A stretch of 64,000 bases of DNA, taken from Streptomyces sp. NBC_00078. GTDB taxonomy: Bacteria > Actinomycetota > Actinomycetes > Streptomycetales > Streptomycetaceae. The notes below the pieces were generated by a model, which searched no databases, was not told the origin of the DNA, and was given only the letters and a program-made list of their open reading frames with translations. Of the stretch, positions 14,512 to 23,756 are shown in pieces (position 1 is the first letter of the stretch; the number at the start of each line of letters is the position of its first letter). The stretch covers positions 5,890,001-5,954,000 of the forward strand of contig NZ_JAPELX010000001.1 in the NCBI RefSeq assembly GCF_026343335.1. The letters are read 5' to 3'. The position numbers and the translations under genes were made by a program.

Positions 14512-15765
14512 ATGCCCACGAGGATCCTCCCGGCAGTCGGTGACGCGGACGCGATCCGGTCCATCACCACACTGCTCAGCCAGCTCCCGGACGCCGAACC
14601 GGTGGCCCCGGTCGGCGACTCGACCCAGCTCATCGACACCCTCGCGCGGCTCGCCGCCGAGTCGGTCGACGAGCTGCCCGAGGTCGTGGTGGTGCACGAG
14701 CGGATCGGCCCGGTCCCGGCACTGGAACTGATCCGTGAAGTCGCCCTGCGCTTCCCGGCGGTGGGGGTCATCCTCGTCACGTCGGACGCGAGCCCCGGCC
14801 TGTTCCAGTCGGCGATGGACTACGGCGCGCGGGGAGTGGCCGCGCTCCCGCTGAGCTACGAGGAGCTGGCCAGCCGCGTCCAGGCCGTCGCCCAGTGGTC
14901 GGTGGGCGTACGGCGCCATCTCGGCTCCGGGGGTGACGTCTTCACCGGCGTCGGCGGCACGGTCGTCACGGTGTGCGGGGCCAAGGGCGGCGTGGGAGCG
15001 ACCCTCACCTCCATCCAACTCGCGCTGGCGGCACAGGCGTCGGGGCGCAGCACCGCACTCGTGGACATGGATCTGCAGGCGGGGGACGTGGCCTCGTATC
15101 TGGACGTCCAGTTCCGCCGCTCGGTGGTGGACCTGGCGGCGATCACGGACATCTCGCCGAGGGTGCTCGCGGACGCGGTCTTCCGGCACGATACGGGCCT
15201 TGCCCTGCTGCTCGCACCGGGCGAGGGCGAGCGCGGCGAAGAGGTGACGGACCGGGCGGCCCGCCAGATCGTCAGTGCCCTGCGCTCCCGCTACGAGGTC
15301 GTCGTCATCGACTGCGGCGCGCAGCTCGGCGGGGCCGGCGCGGCGGCGGTGGAGATGGCCGACCGGGCGCTGCTGGTCACGACACCGGACGTGGTCGCGG
15401 TGCGCGGCGCCAAGCGGACGGTGCGGATGTGGGACCGGCTGCAGATCCGCAAGGCGGAGGAGACGACGGTGGTCGTCAACCGGCACACGCGCGGCACCGA
15501 GATCCAGCCGCCGCTCATCCAGAAGATCACCGGCACCACGGTCGCCGGCACCGCGATCCCCGCCAACTTCAAGGAACTGCAGGGAGCGGTGGACGCGGGA
15601 CGCATCCACGAACTGGACAGCAAGAGCGTGGTGAAGCAGGCGCTGTGGGCGCTGGCCGGGGAGCTGGGGCTGGTGAAGGCGGCCGAGGGGGCGCAGAAGG
15701 GCGGGCGGTTGCGGGGGGACCGGGGTTCGGTGAGCTTCAGGCGGCGCAAGGAGAGCGGGGGATAG
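14512..15765 (+). CDS. tadZ: TadZ/CpaE-type ATPase of the Tad pilus
   Basis: A 417-residue MinD/ParA-like protein. The N-terminal ~130 residues form a receiver-like domain (AVGDADAIRSITTLLSQLPD, EVVVVHERIG, GVILVTSDASP) without clear phospho-acceptor function, as usual for TadZ. The ATPase has the deviant Walker A GAKGGVGAT (156-164), DMDLQAGD and VVVIDCGAQLGG. TadZ localises the pilus machine at the membrane. It is followed two bases later by tadE. Confidence 0.9.
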   Translation: MPTRILPAVGDADAIRSITTLLSQLPDAEPVAPVGDSTQLIDTLARLAAESVDELPEVVVVHERIGPVPALELIREVALRFPAVGVILVTSDASPGLFQSAMDYGARGVAALPLSYEELASRVQAVAQWSVGVRRHLGSGGDVFTGVGGTVVTVCGAKGGVGATLTSIQLALAAQASGRSTALVDMDLQAGDVASYLDVQFRRSVVDLAAITDISPRVLADAVFRHDTGLALLLAPGEGERGEEVTDRAARQIVSALRSRYEVVVIDCGAQLGGAGAAAVEMADRALLVTTPDVVAVRGAKRTVRMWDRLQIRKAEETTVVVNRHTRGTEIQPPLIQKITGTTVAGTAIPANFKELQGAVDAGRIHELDSKSVVKQALWALAGELGLVKAAEGAQKGGRLRGDRGSVSFRRRKESGG

Positions 15766-15767
15766 GG

Positions 15768-16148
15768 ATGCGGGCCTTGCGGGGAGACCGGGACAGGGGC
15801 CAGGTCACGATCGAGTTGCTCGGCATGACGCCGACGATCATCGTGACACTGGTGGTGCTGTGGCAGCTCGTGCTGGTGGGGTACGCGTTCACGCTCGCGG
15901 GGAATGCTGCGGACGAGGCGGTGCGGGCGGGGACGGCGGCCGGCGACGACGCGAAGTGCAGAGCGGCGGGGCTGGACAAGTTGTCGGGGGCGTGGAAGGA
16001 GGGTGCGAGGGCGGGGTGTGTCGGGTTCGGCACCGGCTACATCACCTCGGACGTCAGCATCGAGGTCCCCGTCCTCTTCCCCGGCACCATCAACTTCCCG
16101 TTCACCGTGAAGGGCCACGCGGGCGCCGTAGAGGAGGCGAAGAACTGA
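15768..16148 (+). CDS. TadE-like pseudopilin (first copy)
   Basis: The 126-residue protein carries a prepilin-like site RDRG|QVTIELLG (cleavage after G11, E16 at position +5) and a hydrophobic helix (about 18-45), then a C-terminal domain with two cysteines (in CRAAG and CVGFG) that could form a disulfide. TadE proteins are minor pseudopilins of the Tad pilus. ATG at 15768 has AGCGGGGGA upstream. It lies one base before the second tadE-like gene. Confidence 0.87.
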   Translation: MRALRGDRDRGQVTIELLGMTPTIIVTLVVLWQLVLVGYAFTLAGNAADEAVRAGTAAGDDAKCRAAGLDKLSGAWKEGARAGCVGFGTGYITSDVSIEVPVLFPGTINFPFTVKGHAGAVEEAKN

Positions 16149-16149
16149 G

Positions 16150-16515
16150 ATGTCGTACGGCAGGAGAGTCCGCGGCCGGGACCGCGGCCAAGTCGCCATC
16201 GAATACCTGGGGTTCCTTCCGATCCTGCTCCTGGTCGCGATGGCCGCCGTACAGCTCGGTCTGATCGCCTACACGGCGCAGCAGGCGGGCACCGCGGCCC
16301 GCACCGGGGCGCGCAGTGCCTCGCTGCGGGACGACTACGCGCAGGACTGCCGGAACGCGGTCAGCGCTTTCCTCGCCGACGGCACCAACTGCCAAGCCGC
16401 GTACGGAAGTGACGACGTCACTGTTACCTCCACGGTGGACATCCCGTCCGTCGTCCCCTTCTGGGACGGCTTCGGAGACGCCCACAAGACCGCCACCATG
16501 CCGCTCGACCACTGA
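16150..16515 (+). CDS. TadE-like pseudopilin (second copy)
   Basis: A 121-residue pseudopilin with RDRG|QVAIEYLG (cleavage after G13, E18 at +5, Y19 at +6) and a hydrophobic helix (about 20-42). Two cysteines follow (CRNAV and CQAAY). It shares the TadE layout with its neighbour but is only moderately similar, so it is a paralogue rather than a recent copy. Both would be processed by the prepilin peptidase at 30161. Confidence 0.87.
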   Translation: MSYGRRVRGRDRGQVAIEYLGFLPILLLVAMAAVQLGLIAYTAQQAGTAARTGARSASLRDDYAQDCRNAVSAFLADGTNCQAAYGSDDVTVTSTVDIPSVVPFWDGFGDAHKTATMPLDH

Positions 16516-16545
16516 GGAACCAAGGCACGACAGGAGCACCGGACC

Positions 16546-17883
16546 ATGAGCCTGCGGGCACGTATCAACTCCCCCGAGGAGAACGGCCATCGGAACGAGG
16601 ACGGCCATATGGTCGCCTCGTACCGGGCCAAGCTCCTGGAGGAGATCGACCTCGCGGAGATGAGCGCGCTGGCCGCGGCTGAGCGGCGCGCCCGCCTGGA
16701 GCGGGTGCTCGGGCACATCCTCAGCCGCGAGGGCCCGGTGCTGTCGACGGTCGAGCGCTCGCAGCTGATCCGCAGGGTCGTCGACGAGGCCCTCGGGCTC
16801 GGCATCCTCGAACCGCTCCTCGAAGACGCCTCGATCACGGAGATCATGGTCAACGGCCCGGACGCGATCTTCGTGGAACGAGGCGGCAGGGTCGAGCAAC
16901 TGCCCCTCCGCTTCCCCTCCCACGACCAGCTGATGCAGACCATCGAGCGGATCGTCTCGACGGTCAACCGGCGGGTGGACGAGTCAAATCCGATGGTGGA
17001 CGCCCGCCTGCCGTCCGGCGAGCGCGTGAACGTGATCATCCCCCCGCTGTCCCTCACCGGCGCGACCCTCACCATCCGCCGCTTCCCCCGCTCCTTCACG
17101 CTCCAGGAGATGATCGGCTTCGGCTCGCTGGACGAGCCCATGCTGTACCTGCTGGCGGGACTGGTGCAGGCGAAGTTCAACGTGATCGTGTCGGGCGCGA
17201 CCGGCACCGGAAAGACGACCCTCCTCAACGCCCTGTCCGGACTGATCCCGGGAGGCGAACGCATCATCACCATCGAGGACTCCGCCGAACTCCAGCTGCA
17301 GCAGGCGCACGTCATCCGCCTGGAGTCCCGGCCCCCGAACGTCGAGGGCAAGGGCCAGGTCTCCATCCGCGACCTGGTCCGCAACTCACTGCGTATGCGC
17401 CCCGACCGCATCGTCGTCGGTGAGGTCCGCGGCGGTGAGTCCCTCGACATGCTCCAGGCGATGTCGACGGGCCACGACGGATCCCTCGCCACCGTGCACG
17501 CGAACAGCGCGGAGGACGCGCTGATGAGGCTGAAGACCCTGGCGTCGATGTCCGAGGTCGAGATCCCCTTCGAGGCACTGCACGACCAGATCAACAGCGC
17601 CATCGACGTGATCATCCAGCTCACCCGCTTCGCCGACGGCGCCCGTCGCATCACCGAGGTCGCGCTCCTCGACAGCCACGGCAGCGAGCCGTACCGGCTG
17701 GCGACGGTGGCCCGGTTCAACGCCCGGCCGATGGCCGCCGACGGCCGTATCTACGGCGCCTTCGAGTACTTCCCTCTCCCACGCCGAGCCGCGGACCGCC
17801 TCTACATGGCGAGCCAGCCCGTCCCCCAGGCATTCGGCGTCGCCCAGTCCGCAGACCAACTCGCCACCCGAGAAGCCAGGTAG
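16546..17883 (+). CDS. tadA: TadA/CpaF-family secretion ATPase
   Basis: A 445-residue type II/IV secretion ATPase that powers Flp pilus assembly. It has the N-terminal helical domain, MVNGPDAIFVERGGRVEQLPLRF, the Walker A GATGTGKTT (217-225), the Asp box (IITIEDSAELQL), Walker B-like MRPDRIVVGEVRGGE and the His box (GHDGSLATVHANSAEDALMRL). The length fits TadA. The 3' end and the gap after it hold decayed copies of the same short motif. tadB follows about 100 bp downstream. Confidence 0.94.
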   Translation: MSLRARINSPEENGHRNEDGHMVASYRAKLLEEIDLAEMSALAAAERRARLERVLGHILSREGPVLSTVERSQLIRRVVDEALGLGILEPLLEDASITEIMVNGPDAIFVERGGRVEQLPLRFPSHDQLMQTIERIVSTVNRRVDESNPMVDARLPSGERVNVIIPPLSLTGATLTIRRFPRSFTLQEMIGFGSLDEPMLYLLAGLVQAKFNVIVSGATGTGKTTLLNALSGLIPGGERIITIEDSAELQLQQAHVIRLESRPPNVEGKGQVSIRDLVRNSLRMRPDRIVVGEVRGGESLDMLQAMSTGHDGSLATVHANSAEDALMRLKTLASMSEVEIPFEALHDQINSAIDVIIQLTRFADGARRITEVALLDSHGSEPYRLATVARFNARPMAADGRIYGAFEYFPLPRRAADRLYMASQPVPQAFGVAQSADQLATREAR

Positions 17884-17945
17884 CCCGATAGCCCGAGAAG
17901 CCAAGCAGCCCGATGAGCCAGGTAGCCCCGAGACGCCAGGCAGGC
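17866..17945 (+). repeat. Degenerate short repeats at the tadA end and tadA-tadB gap
   Basis: Variants of CCCGAGAAGCCAGGTAG recur (CCCGAGAAGCCAAGCAG, CCCGATGAGCCAGGTAG, CCCGAGACGCCAGGCAG). They begin with the last codons of tadA and run into the gap, as if the gene's end had been duplicated and then drifted. Confidence 0.55.
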
Positions 17946-17983
17946 AGTAATCGTCCCGATGGAATCCAGGTAGGAACCGCCCG

Positions 17984-18925
17984 ATGGATCTGCACACCCT
18001 AGTCACGCTCACCACCGGCATCACCTTGCTGACCTGCGTACTGGCGGTCATGGGCCTGCACGCGTACGTCATGGGCAAGGCCCAGCGCCAGGCTCTGGTC
18101 GACCGTCTCTCGGCCACCGGCCAGATCCAGGTCGGCCGTCGGCGCCGCTTCCGCAACCTGGACCGCCGGCTTCGCCGTACGAAGCTGGGCAAGAAGCTGG
18201 AACTGCGGCTGGCGGCAACGGGCCTGGACATCACGCCGGGCGAGTTCTTCGTCTACATGCTCGCGACGGTGGCGGGGCTGTGGCTGATCGGGCAGGCGGC
18301 CCTGGCCCCCTTCTTCGGCCCGATCGCCGGACTGCTGGGCATCTGGGTGGCGGTGCAGTTCCTCAACTGGCAGCGACAGAAGCGCATCGAGAAGTTCATC
18401 AACCAACTCCCCGAACTGTCGCGGATCCTGGCGAACGCGACCCAGGCCGGACTGGCGTTGCGAACGGCCGTGGGGATGGCGGCGGAGGAACTGGAGGCAC
18501 CGGCCGGTGAGGAACTCGGCAAGGTGGCCAACCAGTTGGCGGTCGGCGCGTCGATGGACGACGCGATGGGAGAGCTGGCGGAGCGCCTGCCCTCGCGTGA
18601 ACTGGTTGTTCTCGTCACCACCCTGGTGCTGTCGAACCGGGCCGGCGGACAGGTGGTCAGCGCCCTGCGCAACCTGACGGAGACGCTGGAGGAGCGCAAG
18701 GAGACCCGCCGCGAGGTCCGCACCCAGCTCTCCCAGGTGAACATGACGTCGTACGCGGTGCCCGTGCTGGGCGTCGGTTCGCTCTTCCTCATGAACGGCG
18801 TCAAGGACGGCGCCCTGGAGCGCATGACCGGCTCCCCGATCGGCCAGGGCGCGGTGATCATCGCCTTCTCGCTCTACGCGGTCGGCTTCGTCCTCATCCG
18901 CCGTATGTCCCGTATCGACGTCTGA
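17984..18925 (+). CDS. tadB: TadB inner-membrane platform protein
   Basis: The 313-residue protein has membrane helices near the N-terminus, around 85-125 and two at the C-terminus, flanking a cytoplasmic type II secretion F (GspF-like) domain (about 145-270, NQLPELSRILANATQAGLALRTAVG and LSNRAGGQVVSALRNLTETLEERKETRREVRTQLSQ). It forms the pilus platform with TadC. A GTAGGAACC lies upstream of the ATG. It is 31 bp before tadC. Confidence 0.92.
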   Translation: MDLHTLVTLTTGITLLTCVLAVMGLHAYVMGKAQRQALVDRLSATGQIQVGRRRRFRNLDRRLRRTKLGKKLELRLAATGLDITPGEFFVYMLATVAGLWLIGQAALAPFFGPIAGLLGIWVAVQFLNWQRQKRIEKFINQLPELSRILANATQAGLALRTAVGMAAEELEAPAGEELGKVANQLAVGASMDDAMGELAERLPSRELVVLVTTLVLSNRAGGQVVSALRNLTETLEERKETRREVRTQLSQVNMTSYAVPVLGVGSLFLMNGVKDGALERMTGSPIGQGAVIIAFSLYAVGFVLIRRMSRIDV

Positions 18926-18956
18926 GACGTCCGAGAAGCCTGGAGGGAGGACGACC

Positions 18957-19844
18957 ATGGGACTTCTGCTCGCACTGGTGATGGGCCTCAGCGTCTGGGG
19001 CATCTTCGCCGGCATCCGTATGTACCGGGCGGACGCCCGGCTGCCCGGCGACCTGGCGCTGGCCCTGGAGGTCGGCGCCACCCGCACCGGCGCGGTCGAC
19101 TCGCTCGTCGACCGCCTGGGCATGCGGTACGCGCCGTCCGTCCTGCGCCTGATGGGCCCCAAAATGGTCGCCCGGTACCGCCGCAAGATCGACCTCGCGG
19201 GCAACCCGGGCGGTCTGACCATCGACCGCTACGCGGCGCGCCGCGCGGTCTACGGCTGCCTGGGCGGCGTGGGAGGACTCGTCTTCCTGATGAAGGGCAA
19301 CTTCATCGTCGCCGTCATCCTGTTCGCGTTCGGCGCGTTCTGGACGGAGGTCGGCATCTGGTCCGCGATCCGCATCCGCAAGGACGTCATCGAGCGCACG
19401 CTGCCCGACTTCCTCGACGTACTCGCGGTCGTGGTCAGCGCGGGTCTCGGCTTCCGCCAGGCACTGGACCGGGTCGCCACGAAGTACGAGGGCCCCTGGG
19501 CGGACGAACTCCGCATCACCCTGCGCCAGATGGACCTCGGCATGAGCCGCCGCCAGGCGTTCGCGGAGCTGCGCCGCAGGAACGACTCCGAACAGGTGGC
19601 GATGTTCGTGACGGCGCTGCAGCAGGGCGAGGAACTGGGCGCACCGATCGTCGACACGCTCGTCTCCCTGGCGAAGGACATGCGCCGCACGGACGCGCAG
19701 AACGCCCGCCGCAAGGCGGCCCGCGCGGTCCCCAAGGCCACCATGATGATCACGACCTTCATGGTCCCGGCCACCATGATCCTCCTCGGCGCCGGCCTGA
19801 TCCTCGGCTCCGGGACGGACTTCGGCTCGCTCACGGGCAAGTAG
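18957..19844 (+). CDS. tadC: TadC inner-membrane platform protein
   Basis: A 295-residue paralogue of TadB with the same GspF-like domain (about 140-260, LPDFLDVLAVVVSAGLGFRQALDRVA and VTALQQGEELGAPIVDTLVSLAKDMR), an N-terminal helix, two central helices and a C-terminal helix. GGAGGGAGG precedes the ATG. Together with TadA and TadB it makes the core motor. Confidence 0.92.
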   Translation: MGLLLALVMGLSVWGIFAGIRMYRADARLPGDLALALEVGATRTGAVDSLVDRLGMRYAPSVLRLMGPKMVARYRRKIDLAGNPGGLTIDRYAARRAVYGCLGGVGGLVFLMKGNFIVAVILFAFGAFWTEVGIWSAIRIRKDVIERTLPDFLDVLAVVVSAGLGFRQALDRVATKYEGPWADELRITLRQMDLGMSRRQAFAELRRRNDSEQVAMFVTALQQGEELGAPIVDTLVSLAKDMRRTDAQNARRKAARAVPKATMMITTFMVPATMILLGAGLILGSGTDFGSLTGK

Positions 19845-19851
19845 GAACGGG

Positions 19852-21594
19852 GTGACGACGGCCATGGCCACGACCAAGGAACGCACAGGGCTGCTACGAC
19901 GACGCCCGAAGACCCCGGAGATCACCACCCCGCCCGCGGGCACGGTCCTCCCGCCGCACGTCCGCACGGGCGCCCCCGACATCCCGGTGACCTCGGCGAC
20001 CCCGGCCCTGCCTCCGGGCTGGGAACCGGCGCACGCCCCTCTGCCCGGCATGCCCGCGCAGCCGGATCCCCGGGGGATGGCATGGCCGTCCGGGGCGACG
20101 GCCGGGATGACGTCCGAGCGGACGGTACGGATCACGCGGACGGGGCGGCGTAATGGTGCCGGTGCCGGCACCGGTGCGGAGGCGGAGGCGCTGGACCGCG
20201 GGACCGCTGAGGGAGCGCGCGACGGGGAGCCGAAGGGGCCGCCCGCGCCCCATCTCAGTTCCCACACGGGTGGTCCGGGTGGCAACCCGATCCCGGCCGA
20301 AGACCAGGCCCCCACTCACGCGCCCGCCCCGCCTCCCGCATCCGCCCCGCCTCCCGCGTCCGCGGCCAAAGACCCCACCATCCCCATCCAGATCAACGCG
20401 CTGCAAGCCATGTGCCGCCAGGTGTTCGGCTTTCGCCTCGCGATGATCGCCCTGTCCGCCCCCGCCGCACTCCTCAACGCCTCCCCGGGGCTGGCGACCC
20501 GCCTCGTGGGCGCGGCCGTAGTGGTCACCTTCATGGGTTCCTACGTCCTGTTCAGAGACTGGGAACGCTTCGGCCCCCTCCTCCTGCGCCATCCCACCCT
20601 CCTGGCCCTGGACACCCTTTTCGGCTCCCTGCTCCTCATCTCCGCAGGCCCGGACACCACCCTCGCCTACGTCAGCGTCTGCACCCCGCTCCTGGCAGGC
20701 ATCGTCTACGGCTGGCGAGGGGCCGCCGCGTTCGCGTCGCTGCAGTCCCTGATCCTCTTCCTGGTCTACGCGACCTCGAAGAACGTGCACTCCGCTCCCG
20801 CCGAGACCCTGCTTCTCCCGGGCCTCTGCGTGATCGCGGGCGCGGTCGGCTCGGCCCTGCGCAACCTCATGCTCCGCTTCGGCTCCGCGACCCAGGCCCT
20901 GACCACCGTGCAGGCCCGCCTTGCGGTGACGGAGGCGGTGAGCGCCGAACGAGCCCGGCTGGCCCGGGAGATGCACGACTCGGTGGCGAAGACCCTCCAC
21001 GGCGTGGCGCTGGCGGCCGACGGCCTGGCAGGCTCCGCGGGCGCGCCCCACATGGACGCGAAGCTGGTCAAGCAACAAGCGGAACTGGTCGCACGTTCCG
21101 CCCGCCGGGCCGCGGCGGAGTCCCGCGAACTCCTGGCGGACCTGCGCCGCGAGTCGGACCCGGACCACGCCACGGACGTCCTGGTCGAACTGGCCGCCCG
21201 CACACGCGACTTCAGCACCCGTACCGGAGTCCGGGCCGCCTACCGGCCCACCGGCGAGCATGCCGTGCCGCCCGTCCCCCCGGCCGTCGCCCGCCAACTC
21301 CTCACCATCGCCTCGGAAGCGATGGAGAACGCCCACCGCCACGCGGCCCCCACCCGAGTGGACGTCAGCGCAGGCGTCCACGGCGACCTCCTCCGCATCA
21401 GCGTGTACGACGACGGCCGCGGTCTGCCCTCCGGCACCACCCTCGAACAGCTGCGCAGGGCAGGGCACTTCGGCCTGGTGGGAATGGTCGAACGAGCCGC
21501 ATCCGTGGGCGCCCGCATCCGCATCGGCCGCGGTGCCCACCCCAAGGGCACGGAAGTCCGCCTGGAACTCCCACTGGCGGCGCTGACGACCTAG
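19852..21594 (+). CDS. Sensor histidine kinase (NarL/LiaS type) in the Tad operon
   Basis: A 580-residue membrane kinase beginning seven bases after tadC at a GTG that has AGGAA in front. Residues 1-180 are Pro/Ala-rich and likely cytoplasmic and disordered; about 190-345 form six or so membrane helices with little outside sequence, so the signal may be sensed in the membrane. The HisKA_3 box ERARLAREMHDSVAKTL puts the phospho-acceptor at H375. The ATPase shows SEAMENAHRHAAP (N-box), VYDDGRGLP and GHFGLVGMVERA. It should phosphorylate the response regulator that follows and may control pilus expression. Confidence 0.92.
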   Translation: MTTAMATTKERTGLLRRRPKTPEITTPPAGTVLPPHVRTGAPDIPVTSATPALPPGWEPAHAPLPGMPAQPDPRGMAWPSGATAGMTSERTVRITRTGRRNGAGAGTGAEAEALDRGTAEGARDGEPKGPPAPHLSSHTGGPGGNPIPAEDQAPTHAPAPPPASAPPPASAAKDPTIPIQINALQAMCRQVFGFRLAMIALSAPAALLNASPGLATRLVGAAVVVTFMGSYVLFRDWERFGPLLLRHPTLLALDTLFGSLLLISAGPDTTLAYVSVCTPLLAGIVYGWRGAAAFASLQSLILFLVYATSKNVHSAPAETLLLPGLCVIAGAVGSALRNLMLRFGSATQALTTVQARLAVTEAVSAERARLAREMHDSVAKTLHGVALAADGLAGSAGAPHMDAKLVKQQAELVARSARRAAAESRELLADLRRESDPDHATDVLVELAARTRDFSTRTGVRAAYRPTGEHAVPPVPPAVARQLLTIASEAMENAHRHAAPTRVDVSAGVHGDLLRISVYDDGRGLPSGTTLEQLRRAGHFGLVGMVERAASVGARIRIGRGAHPKGTEVRLELPLAALTT

Positions 21595-21670
21595 ACATCC
21601 AGACATCGCCCACGCTCCTACGACGAGTACGCCGCACACGTCCCCCATGAGAAGAGAGGAGGCCGCCCCG

Positions 21671-22648
21671 ATGCCGGACCACACAACTCCCCACGCTCAC
21701 CCCGGCCCCCAGCAGCCGCCACCCCAGAACCCGTTCGAGGCGTTCCCGCCGGCCGAGCCGCTCAAAGTCGTGGTGGCGGACGACAATCCGGTGGTCCGCG
21801 CAGGCCTCACGGCCCTTCTCTCCGGACGTGCCGACATCACCGTGGTGGCAGAAGCGGCAGACGGCCGCCAGGCGTACGAAGCGGCTCTCCAACACCGCCC
21901 CGACGTGGTCCTCCTGGACGTCCGCATGCCCGGCGTGGACGGCATCTCGGCGCTCCCGTACCTGGTCCGCATCGCCCCGGTAATGATGCTCACGTACAGC
22001 CGCGAGTCCGAAATCGTCCAGGAGGCCCTGCGCCGAGGCGCAGGCGGCTATCTGGTCCACGGAGAGTTCACGGCGGACCAACTGGTGGCAGCGGTACGGG
22101 ACACCAAGCAGGGCAGGCCCCACTTCAGCCCGACAGCAGCGGGCGCACTGCTGGCCCAGCTCCGCCAGGGCCAGGGCCAGAGCCACGGTCAGGGACCGGC
22201 CGCCGGCCCGCTCCTCCCTGAGGGGTTGGGTCAGGCGGATGCGAGTGCATACGGAAATTCGGCGCCAGCGCCGACGTACGTACAAGCTGAAGTGCCCGCT
22301 CCACCCAGGGAGTTCATGTCTCCGAACCTCCCCGCCCTCACAATTTCTTCAGAAAACCTTTCGCAAGTGCAACCGGATGTGGGACAGTCCTCGTCAGGAT
22401 GGATGAGTGGCCGTCCGGTCGCTCCCGACAGGTCGGGGTTCCAGCTGAGCACGAGGGAGGCGGAGATCATGGACCACATCGCGTCCGGCATGAACAACCA
22501 GCAGATCGCCGCCACCTGCTTCATCAGCGAGAAGACGGTCAAGAACCACATCAACCGCATCTTCGCGAAGCTCCACAGCACCAGCCGCTCCGAAGCCGCC
22601 GCCAAGTGGCTCGGCACAGCGCCCGGTTCGGGCCGAGGGCTGGGGTGA
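21671..22648 (+). CDS. LuxR/NarL-family response regulator in the Tad operon
   Basis: A 325-residue regulator. ATG 21671 is chosen because AGGAGG lies eight bases upstream; an in-frame ATG at 21647 is possible. The receiver domain (about 31-150) has ADDNP, phospho-acceptor D83 (VVLLDVRMPGVDG) and the T/K positions. A long linker (about 155-250) is low in complexity. The HTH is at about 255-315 (LSTREAEIMDHIASGMNNQQIAATCFISEKTVKNHINRI). It pairs with the upstream kinase. A reasonable guess is that it binds the GGGCCC-N2-GGRCCC sites upstream of flp, the pilin-toxin gene and the prepilin peptidase gene. Confidence 0.92.
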   Translation: MPDHTTPHAHPGPQQPPPQNPFEAFPPAEPLKVVVADDNPVVRAGLTALLSGRADITVVAEAADGRQAYEAALQHRPDVVLLDVRMPGVDGISALPYLVRIAPVMMLTYSRESEIVQEALRRGAGGYLVHGEFTADQLVAAVRDTKQGRPHFSPTAAGALLAQLRQGQGQSHGQGPAAGPLLPEGLGQADASAYGNSAPAPTYVQAEVPAPPREFMSPNLPALTISSENLSQVQPDVGQSSSGWMSGRPVAPDRSGFQLSTREAEIMDHIASGMNNQQIAATCFISEKTVKNHINRIFAKLHSTSRSEAAAKWLGTAPGSGRGLG

Positions 22649-22751
22649 CCTGCGGTGACGGTAGGGGGGAATGGCGAGCTGGACCTGCGGACCCAGGTGG
22701 CCGACGCAAGGTCCCGACGCACCGGTTGGGCCTCGGATTGGGCCCTTGATT

Positions 22752-22795
22752 GGGCCCTGGGACCCTCCGGCGGGAGGTGTGTTCCGCCGTACGTT
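22752..22795 (+). promoter_or_regulatory. flp promoter with GGGCCC-N2-GGRCCC motif
   Basis: GGGCCCTGGGACCC (22752-22765) is followed 24 bp later by TACGTT (22790-22795). Two more TTGGGCC units with a 12-bp period lie just upstream (from about 22726). Predicted transcription starts near 22802, about 100 bp before flp. Confidence 0.55.
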
Positions 22796-22901
22796 TCTCG
22801 TGTCGAAAGCGGCACCGGCAAGGAGGAAGCCGGTAACGCGAACGGCACGGAGACGCAGCAGTCGGCCGCTCACCGGCCGGCCGAACCCGGAGGGGAACAC
22901 C

Positions 22902-23135
22902 ATGAGCGACCTGATGCTGAAGACCGCCGTTGCGACCAAGGTCCGCGTGAACGGCTGGAAGAACACGACGGTCGAGGCGATGCAGCGCCGCGCCGGCGAC
23001 AAGGGCCAGACCGCGGTCGAGTACCTGGGCATCATCGCGGTGGTCGTGGCCATCGTGCTGGCGATCACCGGTACCAACCTCGGTCAGACGATTCTCGGCA
23101 AGATTCAGGCGCAGATCGCCAAGGTCGCTCCTTGA
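22902..23135 (+). CDS. flp: Flp-family major pilin precursor
   Basis: A 77-residue prepilin. GGAGGGG lies seven bases before the ATG. The processing site is DKG|QTAVEYLG (cleavage after G35, Glu at +5, Tyr at +6), followed by one hydrophobic helix (IIAVVVAIVLAITGTNL), the Flp/Fap pattern. The 35-residue leader is long for Flp pilins. After cleavage the 42-residue pilin would be polymerised by TadA-TadB-TadC. The stop overlaps the next start (TGATG). Confidence 0.93.
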   Translation: MSDLMLKTAVATKVRVNGWKNTTVEAMQRRAGDKGQTAVEYLGIIAVVVAIVLAITGTNLGQTILGKIQAQIAKVAP

Positions 23136-23725
23136 TGCGACCTCGCCGGTACGGCGATGCAGGGCAGGCCTTCCCCATCTACATCACGGTGGTGGGGGGC
23201 CTGCTCTTCCTTGCGTTCGCCTACTTTGCGGTCGGCCAGGCCGCGGTGAATCGGAACGGCGCCCAGACGGCCGCCGACGCGGCGGCGCTCGCGGCGGCCC
23301 AGAAAACCAGGGACCAGCTTGCCGGCGCGTGGGTAGAGAACGTACTCGACCCGACGAAGTGGCAGGAAGTCTTCGACGGTGACGGAGCGGTCGCATATTG
23401 CTGGCGAGCCGACCAGCTCGCCGCGCAGAACGCCGCGCACACAACCGCCTGCGAGCCGGGCCTGTTGGACTACCGGGTCGAGGTCCAGACGGACAAGCCC
23501 GTCGGAGAATCCATCGTTCCCGGTACGGAGCGCCACTACGCGCATGCGTCCGCGCGGGCCGTGATCGAGCCGCTCTGCACGTTCCCGCCCCCGGCCGAGG
23601 GCGCTGGCGGCGACGTGTTGCCGCGGCTCTCCTGTAAAGGCAGGAGGGACTGGGACCTGGACCCGAAGCATCTCACCGATCTGCCCGGACCCGAGGACCT
23701 CTTCGACGTCCATCTGGCCGACTGA
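23135..23725 (+). CDS. TadG-like pilus protein
   Basis: The 196-residue protein begins with a TadG/TadE-type N-terminus (GDAGQAFPIYITVVGGLLFLAFAYFAVGQAAVNRNGAQTAADAAALAAA), one membrane helix and an extracytoplasmic domain with four cysteines. Unlike TadE it lacks Glu at +5 after the glycine, so it may not be processed. It overlaps flp by one base (TGATG) and is surely co-translated with it. It probably acts as a minor pilus or anchoring component. Confidence 0.82.
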   Translation: MRPRRYGDAGQAFPIYITVVGGLLFLAFAYFAVGQAAVNRNGAQTAADAAALAAAQKTRDQLAGAWVENVLDPTKWQEVFDGDGAVAYCWRADQLAAQNAAHTTACEPGLLDYRVEVQTDKPVGESIVPGTERHYAHASARAVIEPLCTFPPPAEGAGGDVLPRLSCKGRRDWDLDPKHLTDLPGPEDLFDVHLAD

Positions 23726-23756
23726 CAAGCGAACGACAAGTGACGAAGGAAGCAGA

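Noticed and set aside
13645..15609. A 654-codon minus-strand frame opposite cpaB and tadZ
   Set aside because: cpaB and tadZ are well supported; the antisense product is rich in Arg, Asp and His and has no recognisable fold.
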